The notes under the pieces: model-generated
The model's input: only the letters and a program-made list of their open reading frames with translations
Told to the model about the DNA's origin: nothing
Databases searched by the model: none
Position numbers and translations under genes: made by a program
DNA from: Methylococcaceae bacterium
Lineage (GTDB): Bacteria; Pseudomonadota; Gammaproteobacteria; Methylococcales; Methylomonadaceae
Direction of reading: 5' to 3'
DNA: 35,923 nt
Assembly (NCBI GenBank): GCA_024636875.1
Contig: JAGXGJ010000128.1
Span: 1-35,923, forward strand
Shown here: piece by piece, positions 8,493-15,677 of the stretch
How the letters are laid out: the number at the start of each line of letters is the position of its first letter
Numbering within the stretch: the stretch's first letter is position 1

Positions 8493-9110
8493 ATGCCAGA
8501 GTATGGGAATCAAACCGATCTAGCGAGGTTGCTGGGCATTTCGCGATCCGCAGTTAGTCAAGCTGTCCGGAAATTTGACCTGCAACTGAGCGTCGACGGT
8601 AAGCCCTTCAATCTTGAATTTGCAGCCTGGCAGTTGCGGCAGAAACAGGATGAAAAGCGGAGTGCAGCTCAACGGTCCTGTGTCAAACAATTGCCCGGGA
8701 CGCGCAATCCAAAAGTCCGGCGTGAAATACTTCGAACAACTGTGCAACTTTGGGACGAAGCCATTGCCGCCACCATCCAAAGCCGGGCCGAAACAAGTTT
8801 TGAAGATGAAACCGACAAGGCCGATTTAGAAAACTATCTTTACTGCTGCATGGGGCTTTGGCATCATTTTCACAAAATAATTGACCGTGAAATCGCTCCG
8901 GATCCCGGTGACTTCGACTTTAAAAAACCGGACTGCATTGATTTTGATTTCACGCGAATACCGATGTCAGAGCAAATTGAAAAAATTCTAAAGCTGTATC
9001 CTGGCGATAATGCAGAGCAATCGGGCAAAACTGACTATACAAAGACGCCGCTAGATGAGCTGGAGCGGCTTGTTTCAAACATTCCCGATCTAGACCTTGG
9101 CGATGGATAA
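8493..9110 (+). CDS. HTH protein, probable small-terminase-like subunit
   Basis: 205 residues. The N-terminus (about 4-27, NQTDLARLLGISRSAVSQAV) is a clear helix-turn-helix, followed by a helical middle (about 40-135) and an acidic C-terminal third. Small terminase subunits share this plan: DNA-recognition HTH, helical oligomerisation region, C-terminal partner-binding tail. The gene precedes a probable capsid gene, which fits packaging initiation. The family match is not certain; a transcription regulator is the main alternative. The next gene overlaps its end by 8 bp. Confidence 0.5.
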   Translation: MPEYGNQTDLARLLGISRSAVSQAVRKFDLQLSVDGKPFNLEFAAWQLRQKQDEKRSAAQRSCVKQLPGTRNPKVRREILRTTVQLWDEAIAATIQSRAETSFEDETDKADLENYLYCCMGLWHHFHKIIDREIAPDPGDFDFKKPDCIDFDFTRIPMSEQIEKILKLYPGDNAEQSGKTDYTKTPLDELERLVSNIPDLDLGDG

Positions 9111-9462
9111 TTTTGATCTGATTTTAAAAGTCATAGATTCCCGGGCCGAGTTTTCACCCAGTCTGCTAACCTGGCTGAAACAAGCGATCCTTAAAAAAAA
9201 ACGAGGCATACCCATGGAGCTTGCGTTCGGTGTCTCTCCCCCACGCAAAAAGGCACAACGCGATGAACTTTTAAGACAATATGCTTGCGCTCTGACCGTT
9301 GAATCTAACACTGAAAAGGCAAAGCTAATCCTGGGTGAAGTTAATAGATTGCAATCTGGCCGGGAATGTTCGCCAATGGTTGCCGCCGCCGCTGATTTTA
9401 AAAAAATCCCCAGATCACTCCGGCAGCTTCTCCGAATCCTAAAAAATGACAAAAAAAGTTGA
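9103..9462 (+). CDS. Hypothetical protein between terminase-like and capsid genes
   Basis: 119 residues from ATG 9103, which overlaps the upstream stop; a TTG six bases earlier is also possible. The protein is basic and helical, with two Lys/Arg-rich stretches (about 30-50 and the C-terminus), no membrane segment and no recognised family. Basic small proteins at this position could be head-assembly or DNA-binding factors, but nothing in the sequence proves it. Confidence 0.55.
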   Translation: MDNFDLILKVIDSRAEFSPSLLTWLKQAILKKKRGIPMELAFGVSPPRKKAQRDELLRQYACALTVESNTEKAKLILGEVNRLQSGRECSPMVAAAADFKKIPRSLRQLLRILKNDKKS

Positions 9463-9531
9463 TGTAATGTCAGCGCACGTGTTTTATGGTAATGCCAACT
9501 AAATAAAATTATTTTTCAAAAGGAAGCAAAA

Positions 9532-9780
9532 ATGAGCCTTATATCCGCAGGAACTCAAGCACCTGGATTTTTTTCAGTCTCACAAAAAGAGCGCACTGAC
9601 CACTATCTATGCGGCTGGCAAATCGACGAGAAAGACTTTTCACCGGCGCCCGTGCTTTATCCCCCCCAGCCGAAAAATAGCACATTATTCTACGAAGAGA
9701 GCATGTCCCGCATCGTTAATGCGTTGACATTCGAAAAGTATCCCAGCATAGAGGCTGCGATTGCCTCGGTGAAGAAATGA
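9532..9780 (+). CDS. Hypothetical small protein coupled to the capsid gene
   Basis: 82 residues preceded by AAAGGAAG as a strong ribosome binding site. It is Pro/Ser-rich in the first half and helical at the end, with no recognised family. Its stop overlaps the capsid start as ATGA, so the two are cotranslated. A scaffold or capsid-cementing partner is conceivable, since no scaffold or protease gene is visible elsewhere in the element. Confidence 0.6.
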   Translation: MSLISAGTQAPGFFSVSQKERTDHYLCGWQIDEKDFSPAPVLYPPQPKNSTLFYEESMSRIVNALTFEKYPSIEAAIASVKK

Positions 9781-10763
9781 GCCCCTTATCGGTTGAACAA
9801 CTTATCCGGGGTTGCGGCCACGACTATAACCGGATATTCGCGGGTTATTTGGCGTTGAAAAGCGGCATACAACCACCTGGCGCCGTCCCGCTTATTTCTC
9901 AGGAATTAGCCGCCAATGCCGCACAACCCGGCGATGTTTATGCCGGTTTTATTAAGGCGTTCGGCCTGACTACATCTGATGTTGCACAGGGCGCAGAGGG
10001 GATTGTGCAAACACTTGTAAAGCAATTTCCGCAGCCCAAGCACCGAAAACTAACAAAATATATCGAAGCCGCCGATTTTAGGGAAAATAATATTTTGGGA
10101 TCCTTTGAAGATATCGCGCCTTCAGGCAGTTATTTTGAATCAGGGGTGATACCCAACGGGTATGTTAGTGAACTAGAGAGCGAAACCGGACAAACTCAAC
10201 GGCACCCAACCAGAATCATTGTTTCTTATGAAACGCAGCGTAATAGCACGAACTGGGTTGCCACGGTGCCCGCCGGAATTTTAAATTCGCTCTATCGCGA
10301 AGAGTCGGAAAGTCTTTATTCGCTATTGGAAAGCAATCCCTTAATGAGCGATGGCAACAGGTTATTTTTTGACGATAATACCTATGTCCAGGGTGGTTTA
10401 AATTATAAAACGGTACTCTCCATATTCAGGGCGCAAAAAACCAGTGTAGTGCAGCACCTTGTTGGCTATGAGCCGAAATATTTAATTTGCCCAAGCGAAA
10501 TAGAAGTTGATTTACGGACCGAGCTGCAACTTACCGGCATGAATGAGGTCGAGATTTTTTCCAGAGCTGATGTGACTGCACTTTACTTAATGGCCGATCC
10601 TGAATTTACGCCAACAATTGTCAGGCTGGCAATCGCTGATGTGCCGAGTGTTACGATTCGACCTGCACCTGGAATGAGCCGGGCAGTTGGCCTTTTGGGA
10701 GATAATGATTTTAAATTTGTTCCGGTTAGTCGATACGGAATCTGTCGACTAACGCCAACTTAA
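9777..10763 (+). CDS. Probable HK97-fold major capsid protein
   Basis: 328 residues. From about residue 90 the order of segments follows phage major capsid proteins of the type often joined to a prohead protease: a SELESETG-like loop, a region ending in SESLYSLL with SNPLMSDGNRLFFDDN, a helix with RAQKT, the KYLICPSEIEVDLRTEL segment (usually a 'P..L.VP..LE' strand-helix), YLMADPEFTPTI, and a C-terminal strand. The N-terminal 80 residues are not recognised. No protease, portal or tail gene accompanies it. This resembles satellites that build capsids with their own shell protein. Identification rests on motif order alone. Confidence 0.6.
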   Translation: MSPLSVEQLIRGCGHDYNRIFAGYLALKSGIQPPGAVPLISQELAANAAQPGDVYAGFIKAFGLTTSDVAQGAEGIVQTLVKQFPQPKHRKLTKYIEAADFRENNILGSFEDIAPSGSYFESGVIPNGYVSELESETGQTQRHPTRIIVSYETQRNSTNWVATVPAGILNSLYREESESLYSLLESNPLMSDGNRLFFDDNTYVQGGLNYKTVLSIFRAQKTSVVQHLVGYEPKYLICPSEIEVDLRTELQLTGMNEVEIFSRADVTALYLMADPEFTPTIVRLAIADVPSVTIRPAPGMSRAVGLLGDNDFKFVPVSRYGICRLTPT

Positions 10764-10838
10764 AAGAATTTACTGACCGTTTTACGCAGAATTGGCCACA
10801 CTCCTGGCCGGGGGCTGCGAATAACATGATGTAGATAC

Positions 10839-10906
10839 GCGGCGCCGCGGCTGAGGCGCCGCAAAAACCGGACTGACGAAAGTCAGTCTTTCGCGCTTGC
10901 CGGTTT
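10839..10906 (+). ncRNA. Two nested hairpins downstream of the capsid gene
   Basis: GCGGCGCC and GGCGCCGC (10839-10846, 10855-10862) form an 8-bp GC stem with an 8-base loop. Directly after it, AAACCGG (10865-10871) pairs with CCGGTTT (10900-10906) around an inner ACTGAC-GAAA-GTCAGT hairpin with a GNRA tetraloop. There is no T-run immediately after, so it looks more like a structured RNA or 3' UTR than a simple terminator. Confidence 0.4.
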
Positions 10907-11023
10907 GCGTCATTGAATGAAAAAACCGGAATCAATTTTAAGGCTTGGGCAGCGATAAATCATTTCTAACTGCCCCATGTGAGGTGTAGGTTCAGTCCAC
11001 CAATAGCAAAATGTACCCACAAG

Positions 11024-11047
11024 AACCCGGAGCAATCCGGGTTTTTT
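11024..11047 (+). terminator. Rho-independent terminator after the capsid operon
   Basis: AACCCGG, a 6-base loop, and CCGGGTT followed by a T-run. This is the first strong terminator after the capsid gene, about 260 bp downstream, leaving a long 3' untranslated region. Confidence 0.85.
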
Positions 11048-11282
11048 GTGTCTGTACCCCTTGGAACACTTGGATAATGTTCTTGGTAAAGAAAGTAAGA
11101 TGATACTGCTTCACTTCCTTCATCCAGCACTTGGAAGTAATGTTTGATCTTACTCTAAACCACAGTTTGATGAAGAAAGATACTTCTTCCAATATTAAGG
11201 TTATCCACAAATTCTGTTGATAAGCCTGCATGTAATACGCCCACACGCTAGGCCGCTTCTGGCCTGGAGTTAGTTTGGCTAG

Positions 11283-11344
11283 AAACTGGCCAGTTTGGAA
11301 CTACGAGATAAAACTGATGCGGTTACCGAGGCCTCGGTAACCGC
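11283..11344. repeat. Two adjacent perfect palindromes (14 bp and 26 bp)
   Basis: Bases 11283-11296 (AAACTGGCCAGTTT) and 11319-11344 (arms GCGGTTACCGAGG and its complement, no spacer) are perfect palindromes separated by 22 bp. A 26-bp perfect palindrome is very unlikely by chance. It could be a dimeric-protein site, a packaging or resolution site, or a cruciform. Confidence 0.85.
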
Positions 11345-11678
11345 CGACCTGCAAACCGAAAATCCTGAAACCCCCGAAATAATTACAAAAACCCCTGTTT
11401 TTTCTGAAACCGATCCGGAAAAAAATGATGTTGTTAATGTACCAAAACCCACGGGTAAGCCGGCTATCGCTTTTTCCAATGCTGACCAGCAAACTATTGT
11501 TCTCGCCTGCAAACACCAAGCATATGCTTTAACAGTCGCAAAATATAGAATACTGTTCAAGTATCGTAAGGAAGATGATACTGCTTCACTTCCTTCATCA
11601 TGTCCTTGGTGGAACTTGATACCGTTAAGTATGACGGTATCATCTCTTACTTCATCATGTACTTGGTGGAGAAAGTAA
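11295..11678 (+). CDS. Weak open frame, TTG start, near the element's right end
   Basis: 127 codons open from a TTG; an in-frame TAG lies just upstream and no ribosome binding site is evident. The first 90 codons give a plausible acidic Thr/Pro/Glu-rich stretch and a short helix; the last 35 run through the repeat copies and look like translated repeat. The 26-bp palindrome lies inside its start. It may be a gene remnant or chance. Confidence 0.2.
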   Translation: MELRDKTDAVTEASVTADLQTENPETPEIITKTPVFSETDPEKNDVVNVPKPTGKPAIAFSNADQQTIVLACKHQAYALTVAKYRILFKYRKEDDTASLPSSCPWWNLIPLSMTVSSLTSSCTWWRK

Positions 11679-11717
11679 GATGATACTGCTTCACTTACTT
11701 CATCATGTTCTTGAAAG

Positions 11718-11741
11718 AACCGGCTTCATGCCGGTTTTTTT
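11718..11741 (+). terminator. Rho-independent terminator at the end of the repeat region
   Basis: AACCGGC, a 5-base loop TTCAT, then GCCGGTT and a T-run. A transcript must therefore cross the repeat region and end here. The following 115 bp to the arm site hold nothing recognised. Confidence 0.85.
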
Positions 11742-11857
11742 GTTTGTAAAACTCAAACATTTTATTTACCCAGGGCGAATTAAAGAACCGAAAGTTACGT
11801 AATTCCATAACTGAAAGTTCATCCACACGCGGGATTTTTCAAAAGGGCTAAATTTTA

Positions 11858-11878
11858 TGCACTTACATTTCACTTACA
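11858..11878 (+). promoter_or_regulatory. Putative integrase arm site (left arm of attP)
   Basis: Two CACTTAC words 11 bp apart, matching 2507-2527 at 19 of 21 positions. It lies 42 bp inside the right att repeat. With the other copy it would flank the att core in the excised circle. Confidence 0.5.
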
Positions 11879-11920
11879 AGATTTTATCTGAGTTTTTTAA
11901 AATTACTAACTTATTGATTT

Positions 11921-11971
11921 TATTGGTGCCCCAAGGCGGATTCGAACCGCCGACCTGTCCCTTAGGAGGGG
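11921..11971. repeat. attR: 51-bp repeat within tRNA-Arg
   Basis: Identical to 2342-2392. It covers the 3' part of the tRNA gene, so integration leaves the tRNA intact at this end and a fragment at the other. Confidence 0.95.
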
Positions 11972-12000
11972 ACCGCTCTATCCTGCTGAGCTACCGGGGC
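11924..12000 (-). tRNA. tRNA-Arg (anticodon CCT), integration target
   Basis: The reverse strand folds into a full cloverleaf: acceptor GCCCCGG paired with TTGGGGC (two G-U pairs), discriminator A and encoded CCA at 11924-11926, T stem GGCGG/CCGCC with TTCGAAT loop, and anticodon loop CTCCTAA with anticodon CCT. The 77-nt gene decodes AGG. Its 3' part is duplicated at 2342-2392. Confidence 0.97.
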
Positions 12001-12057
12001 GTAGAAGTATTTTACCATAAACCTCAACATTTCATGTTTTCGATTTATTACTTGCAC

Positions 12058-12255
12058 CACTAGTACTCAGTCAGCATTGTTTTGTCGTGTAAAATTAGAG
12101 TTAGTCAGCAGTCGCATATTCACTTTCCCCTTTGGAAAAGGGGGATTGAGGGGGATTTATTTAAAAAATATCCCCTAACCCCTCTTTTTCAAAGAGGGGA
12201 CTGAATAGCTACTCCAGTTTTATCCGTCATAATTAAAATGACGAACTACTAGGTG
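12058..12255. mobile_element. MITE-like element with imperfect inverted ends
   Basis: The first 40 bases after 12060 match the reverse complement of 12212-12251 at about 26 of 40 positions, starting with CTAGTA on both sides. The interior is itself a nested inverted repeat of C- and G-rich runs (about 12123-12203: CCCCTTT..AAAGGGGG and CCCCTCTTTTTC..AAAGAGGGG). No gene is present. The about 200-bp size fits a non-autonomous element. Confidence 0.45.
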
Positions 12256-12382
12256 TTCACAGGTAATAAATTCAATTCGTTTCAACAACCCCAAAATCGA
12301 TGAGTGCAGACATGCAATTTTGTTTTTTTATTTAGGTATGTTTACTGAATATATACATGCAAAAAAATCATCTATGTAGTTC

Positions 12383-12515
12383 TACAGGGCTCTCCTGAGG
12401 GTAGCCGAAGGGCTCACCGCAAACAGCATAAAGTGTGTGAATTCAAGGCAATATTCGTTTGCCATGAGCTTTTCTGCTATGCCCAGGAGAGCTCGGCCGA
12501 AGGGCAGTTACTATT
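12383..12515. repeat. REP-like repeat pair
   Basis: Two copies of the CTCCTGAG..CCGAAGGG type motif (about 12390-12415 and 12484-12507, containing AGGAGAGCTCGGCCGAAGGG) lie upstream of the OmpA-gene stop. Related words occur near 13577, 15440, 22425 and in the hypD leader. The remainder of 12256-12543 holds nothing recognised. Confidence 0.5.
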
Positions 12516-12543
12516 ACTATTTCAAGGCAGCCTTCGCTAACAA

Positions 12544-13335
12544 CTATTGAGGATTGTATTGCTGTTGCGGGTAGCCTTGTTGCTGCGGGTAGCCTTGCTG
12601 TTGTGGATAGCCTTGTTGCTGCGGGTAGCCTTGCTGCTGTGGATAGCCTTGTTGTTGCGGAGCGGTTCCTTGTTGCGCGCCTGCATTTTGGTTGGCGACA
12701 ATGGCTAATTCTACGCGGCGATTTTGTGCACGATTGGCTTCACTGGTATTAGGGACTTTCGGATTGCTTTCGCCCAGTCCCCGCTGGGTAAGACGAGTAT
12801 GATTTACATTATGCGAAGACAGATAATTTGAGACACTGGCAGCGCGCCGTTCAGACAATTTCAGATTATAACTATCGCTGCCGGTATCATCGGTAAATCC
12901 GGTTATCGTGATCGTTGACTCGGGATATTGATTTAATACCCTCGCAACAGAATCCAGCGCAGTTTGTGCCTGGGGAGTTAAATTTGCCGAATCAAACGCG
13001 AAAGTAATGCTGCTGGGCATATTTAAACTAAGCGTATTTTCTGCCGTTCTCTGAACTTCGATACCCGTTCCCTGTAACGATTGCTGCATTGCCTGTTGCT
13101 GATGATCCATATAAGCGCCGACGCCAGCTCCAACAAGACCACCGGCTAAAGCGCCAAGCCCCGCATTTTTAAGATCATTGCCGCCAAACAGCGTACCGGC
13201 GCCCGCACCCACCGCAGCGCCTATGCCGCCGCCTTTGGCAGTATTGCTGATAGTCGATTGTCCGGTATAAGGATCGGTGATACAAGCCGTTAAAAGTAAT
13301 GAACTTATACCAGTAATTAATGCTATTTTTTTCAT
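12544..13335 (-). CDS. OmpA-family lipoprotein with glycine zipper (YiaD type)
   Basis: 263 residues. A signal peptide ends in a lipobox (LLTAC, Cys18). Then come a glycine-zipper membrane-inserting region (about 35-80, GGGIGAAVGAGAG and ALAGGLVGAGVGAY) and an OmpA C-terminal peptidoglycan-binding domain (about 105-220) with FAFDSANLTPQA, TGFTDDTGS and the LSERRAASV / NRAQNRRVEL motifs. It should anchor the outer membrane to peptidoglycan. The last 40 residues are a Gln/Pro/Gly/Tyr repeat (GYPQQQ repeated five to six times) encoded by a minisatellite, not part of the core family. The gene reads alone. Confidence 0.9.
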   Translation of the reverse strand: MKKIALITGISSLLLTACITDPYTGQSTISNTAKGGGIGAAVGAGAGTLFGGNDLKNAGLGALAGGLVGAGVGAYMDHQQQAMQQSLQGTGIEVQRTAENTLSLNMPSSITFAFDSANLTPQAQTALDSVARVLNQYPESTITITGFTDDTGSDSYNLKLSERRAASVSNYLSSHNVNHTRLTQRGLGESNPKVPNTSEANRAQNRRVELAIVANQNAGAQQGTAPQQQGYPQQQGYPQQQGYPQQQGYPQQQGYPQQQYNPQ

Positions 13336-13811
13336 ATCTACTGCCCTTGCTGGTTATTAAAAGACTTATAAAAAAGTCCGTCTAGATTTTAGAAACAACG
13401 TTTAGTTACAAAACCGATTGAAAAATTTAGTCTCGTAGCTTATCCCAACTTGAGTTGGAAGCTAAAAGCTTTACTCTATGTGAAATCCGGTGAGTACACA
13501 CAATTCCAGGACCTTCGCTCAGAGCTCCTTTGACTTCGCTCAGTATAGGGTATTGTCAAAGTAAATTCGTCCGACAGGACTCTCCTGAGCGAAGCTGAAG
13601 GCTCGGGTATATTTACTCACTCAATTTAACACAGAGCCAAAAGTGTAGTTGAAAATTACTCAGATGTAGCCGGGCAAAATATATCACCGGACGCTTAACA
13701 TATACTGAATCATCAATAAGCTCAATGCCGTTAATTCTACTTTGTCAGATTTCATGATCACACAATCCAGTATCGTCATGCCTGCAAGTTATTTTATGCA
13801 TGCTCGTAAGT
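13336..13811. repeat. 476-bp gene-free region with REP-like repeats
   Basis: A stem-loop lies near 13437-13465 (TAGCTT..CCAACT-TG-AGTTGG..AAGCTA). Between about 13510 and 13610 are REP-like words in both orientations (CCTTCGCTCAGAG and CTCTCCTGAGCGAAGCTGAAGG), which could form a paired BIME-type unit. No coding frame looks real. Confidence 0.5.
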
Positions 13812-15293
13812 TTAGCGCCTGATCTTTACAGCTATTTGACGATATTCAAAAAGCGCAGTCGTCAGAATATAGAGCGACATCAATTCTGTGGACAATAACC
13901 ACGGCTGCCACCAGCCAGCACCTACCGGCAGCTGCTGTCGCGCGTAATACAAAGCCACACCCAATGTTATATAAGCGATGACACGTTTAATATCGTAAGC
14001 TACCGGATAATAGTGCCGGCCCAGCAGATACGACACTATCGCCATGCTTGCATAACAAGCCAATGTCGCCCAGGCTGAGCCGACATAACCGAATAAAGGT
14101 ATCCACCAGACATTAAGCCCAATCGTCAGCGCTGCACCCGCCAAAGAAACGAAAGCGCCTATCAGTGTACGGTCTGTCAGTTTGTACCAGATCGACAAAT
14201 TGACGTAGATACCCAGGAACAGATTTGCCAATAGTAATACCGGCACAACTTCCAGACCGGCGCGGAATTCTTCTCCAACAAAATACTTGAACACATCGAT
14301 AAATAACGTCACCAGTAAAAAGATGAACACGCAGAAAATAACAAAAAACTTCAGCACCTTGGCGTAAACGGAGCGGGCATCGCTGTTGGCCGAATAAGCA
14401 AAGAAAAACGGCTCGGCGGCATAGCGGAATGCCTGAATGAATAATGACATCAAAATTGACAGCTTGTAACAGGCACTATAAATACCCAGCATCTTCATGT
14501 TGGTTTGCAGATCATAAGGCAACAGGTATTTAAGCAGGGCGCGGTCGAGCATTTCATTGATGATTCCCGCAAAACCAATCACCACCATCGGCAGCGAGTA
14601 GCGGATCATTCTGCCAAACAACTTCCGGTCAAAACCCCAGGCCAACCCTGCTAACTGTGTCGTCAGCAATAAAAACTTGAATATACTGGCAATCAGGTTG
14701 GCGATAAAAATATAACCTACGCCTATCGCCGGATCGTAAATTTTGGCTAGCCATGAATGCGGATTTTCTGCATAGAGTTTGGGCCAAAAGATGATGAAAA
14801 ACAAACTGAGCAGCACGGTTACCAGGATTTCCGTCACCTTGATTCCGGCGAAGCGGAATGCCTTGTCTTCTGCGCGCAACCTGGCAAACGGAATAGACGC
14901 AATTGCATCCAGGATTAAAATAAGAGTAAAGCACAACACATATTCCGGGTGATCAGCATAATTCAGCGCCGCCGAAAGCCGTGGATTAATCAGCAAAATA
15001 AAAAGGAAAAAAACCAGATTGACCAGCACAACGAAAATCAGCGCCGTTGAATAGGCAACATCCCGGCCTGAATGCTCCTTGTCGCGAAAACGAAAATAAC
15101 CGGTTTCAAACCCGAATAACAGTAAAACAGAAAAAAAGCCGGCATACGCATAAAACTCCGACACCACCCCGTATTCCGCCGCCGAGAAATAATAGGTATA
15201 CAGAGGCACCAATAAATAGTTAAGGAATCTTCCGAAAATACTGCTAATGCCGTAGATTGCAGTTTGAGATGCCAGTTTTTTTATAATACCCAT
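13812..15293 (-). CDS. Polysaccharide flippase (Wzx / MATE-like)
   Basis: 493 residues with about 12-14 hydrophobic segments spread over the whole length, matching the oligosaccharide flippase family. It starts MGIIKKLASQTAIYGISSIFGRF, the usual amphipathic start of these proteins, followed by the PLYTYYF and AEYGVVSEFYAY segments. It should move lipid-linked sugar units across the inner membrane. No glycosyltransferase cluster adjoins it in the window, so its pathway is unclear. ATG 15293 fits the family start. Confidence 0.85.
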   Translation of the reverse strand: MGIIKKLASQTAIYGISSIFGRFLNYLLVPLYTYYFSAAEYGVVSEFYAYAGFFSVLLLFGFETGYFRFRDKEHSGRDVAYSTALIFVVLVNLVFFLFILLINPRLSAALNYADHPEYVLCFTLILILDAIASIPFARLRAEDKAFRFAGIKVTEILVTVLLSLFFIIFWPKLYAENPHSWLAKIYDPAIGVGYIFIANLIASIFKFLLLTTQLAGLAWGFDRKLFGRMIRYSLPMVVIGFAGIINEMLDRALLKYLLPYDLQTNMKMLGIYSACYKLSILMSLFIQAFRYAAEPFFFAYSANSDARSVYAKVLKFFVIFCVFIFLLVTLFIDVFKYFVGEEFRAGLEVVPVLLLANLFLGIYVNLSIWYKLTDRTLIGAFVSLAGAALTIGLNVWWIPLFGYVGSAWATLACYASMAIVSYLLGRHYYPVAYDIKRVIAYITLGVALYYARQQLPVGAGWWQPWLLSTELMSLYILTTALFEYRQIAVKIRR

Positions 15294-15677
15294 TATTTAG
15301 TGCGTCTGATATGTAATCGGATGATGCGCGGAATTATACATGATCAGGCTTATCGGACTGCGTAAATCAGGCATGGAATCAAGAGAGGTTCTAAAATTTC
15401 CTCGATAACGAGATAGTGGCAAAACTCCAGGTAACTCTATCCTTCGACATGCCTCGCCTGGCCGAAGGGTTCCCGGAGAACGGCAGTCATATTGAATTAA
15501 TTCATTTTTTCCGTTTCGGCGAGCCCTTCGGCTACGCTTATGAGTCCTGTCAAACCGCATACAGGCTTTTCATAATTACTTCTAACTTAGGAATATTTCC
15601 TTTTTGTAGCGCTTGTCTATGAGTTGCTCGATGATTTGGTTATGATGTCCGAATCTGCAATAAAGCTATAGAGAACC
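15294..15677. repeat. 384-bp intergenic region with REP-like repeats
   Basis: Divergent promoter region between the flippase and the TonB receptor. Between about 15440 and 15550 lie CCTTCGACATGCCTCGCC..CGAAGGG and GGCGAGCCCTTCGGCTACGC, inverted REP-like copies. No small gene is supported. Confidence 0.45.

Larger units (their letters stand above)
11097..11704 (+). repeat. Three near-identical repeat copies in the right end of the element
   Basis: A 28-bp core starting AAGATGATACTGCTTCACTT is exact at 11097-11124 and 11572-11599; a third copy within 11677-11704 has one change. The flanks are also related (GAAAGTAAGA before copies 1 and 3; TTCATCATGT..TTGG after copies 2 and 3, with an extra half copy near 11645-11668). 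The copies contain inverted words (AAGTAAG/CTTACTT), so each can fold. A perfect 8-bp stem (GATACCGT/ACGGTATC, 11618-11641) lies between copies 2 and 3. Confidence 0.8.
2342..11971. mobile_element. Integrated phage-satellite-like element at tRNA-Arg(CCT)
   Basis: A 9.63-kb segment flanked by a perfect 51-bp direct repeat of the tRNA-Arg 3' part. It carries a tyrosine integrase next to the left repeat, an AlpA-like regulator, a primase-helicase, an iteron origin, a terminase-small-subunit-like HTH protein, a probable major capsid protein and a structured right end. No large terminase, portal, tail, lysis, conjugation or defence gene was recognised. Size and gene order fit a phage satellite (P4/PICI type) better than a prophage or an integrative conjugative element. 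The element type is inferred; the boundaries are seen directly. Confidence 0.85.

Noticed and set aside
11097-11704. Diversity-generating retroelement or retron RNA
   Set aside because: Repeats exist, but there is no reverse transcriptase gene in the window and the copies do not show adenine-specific variation.
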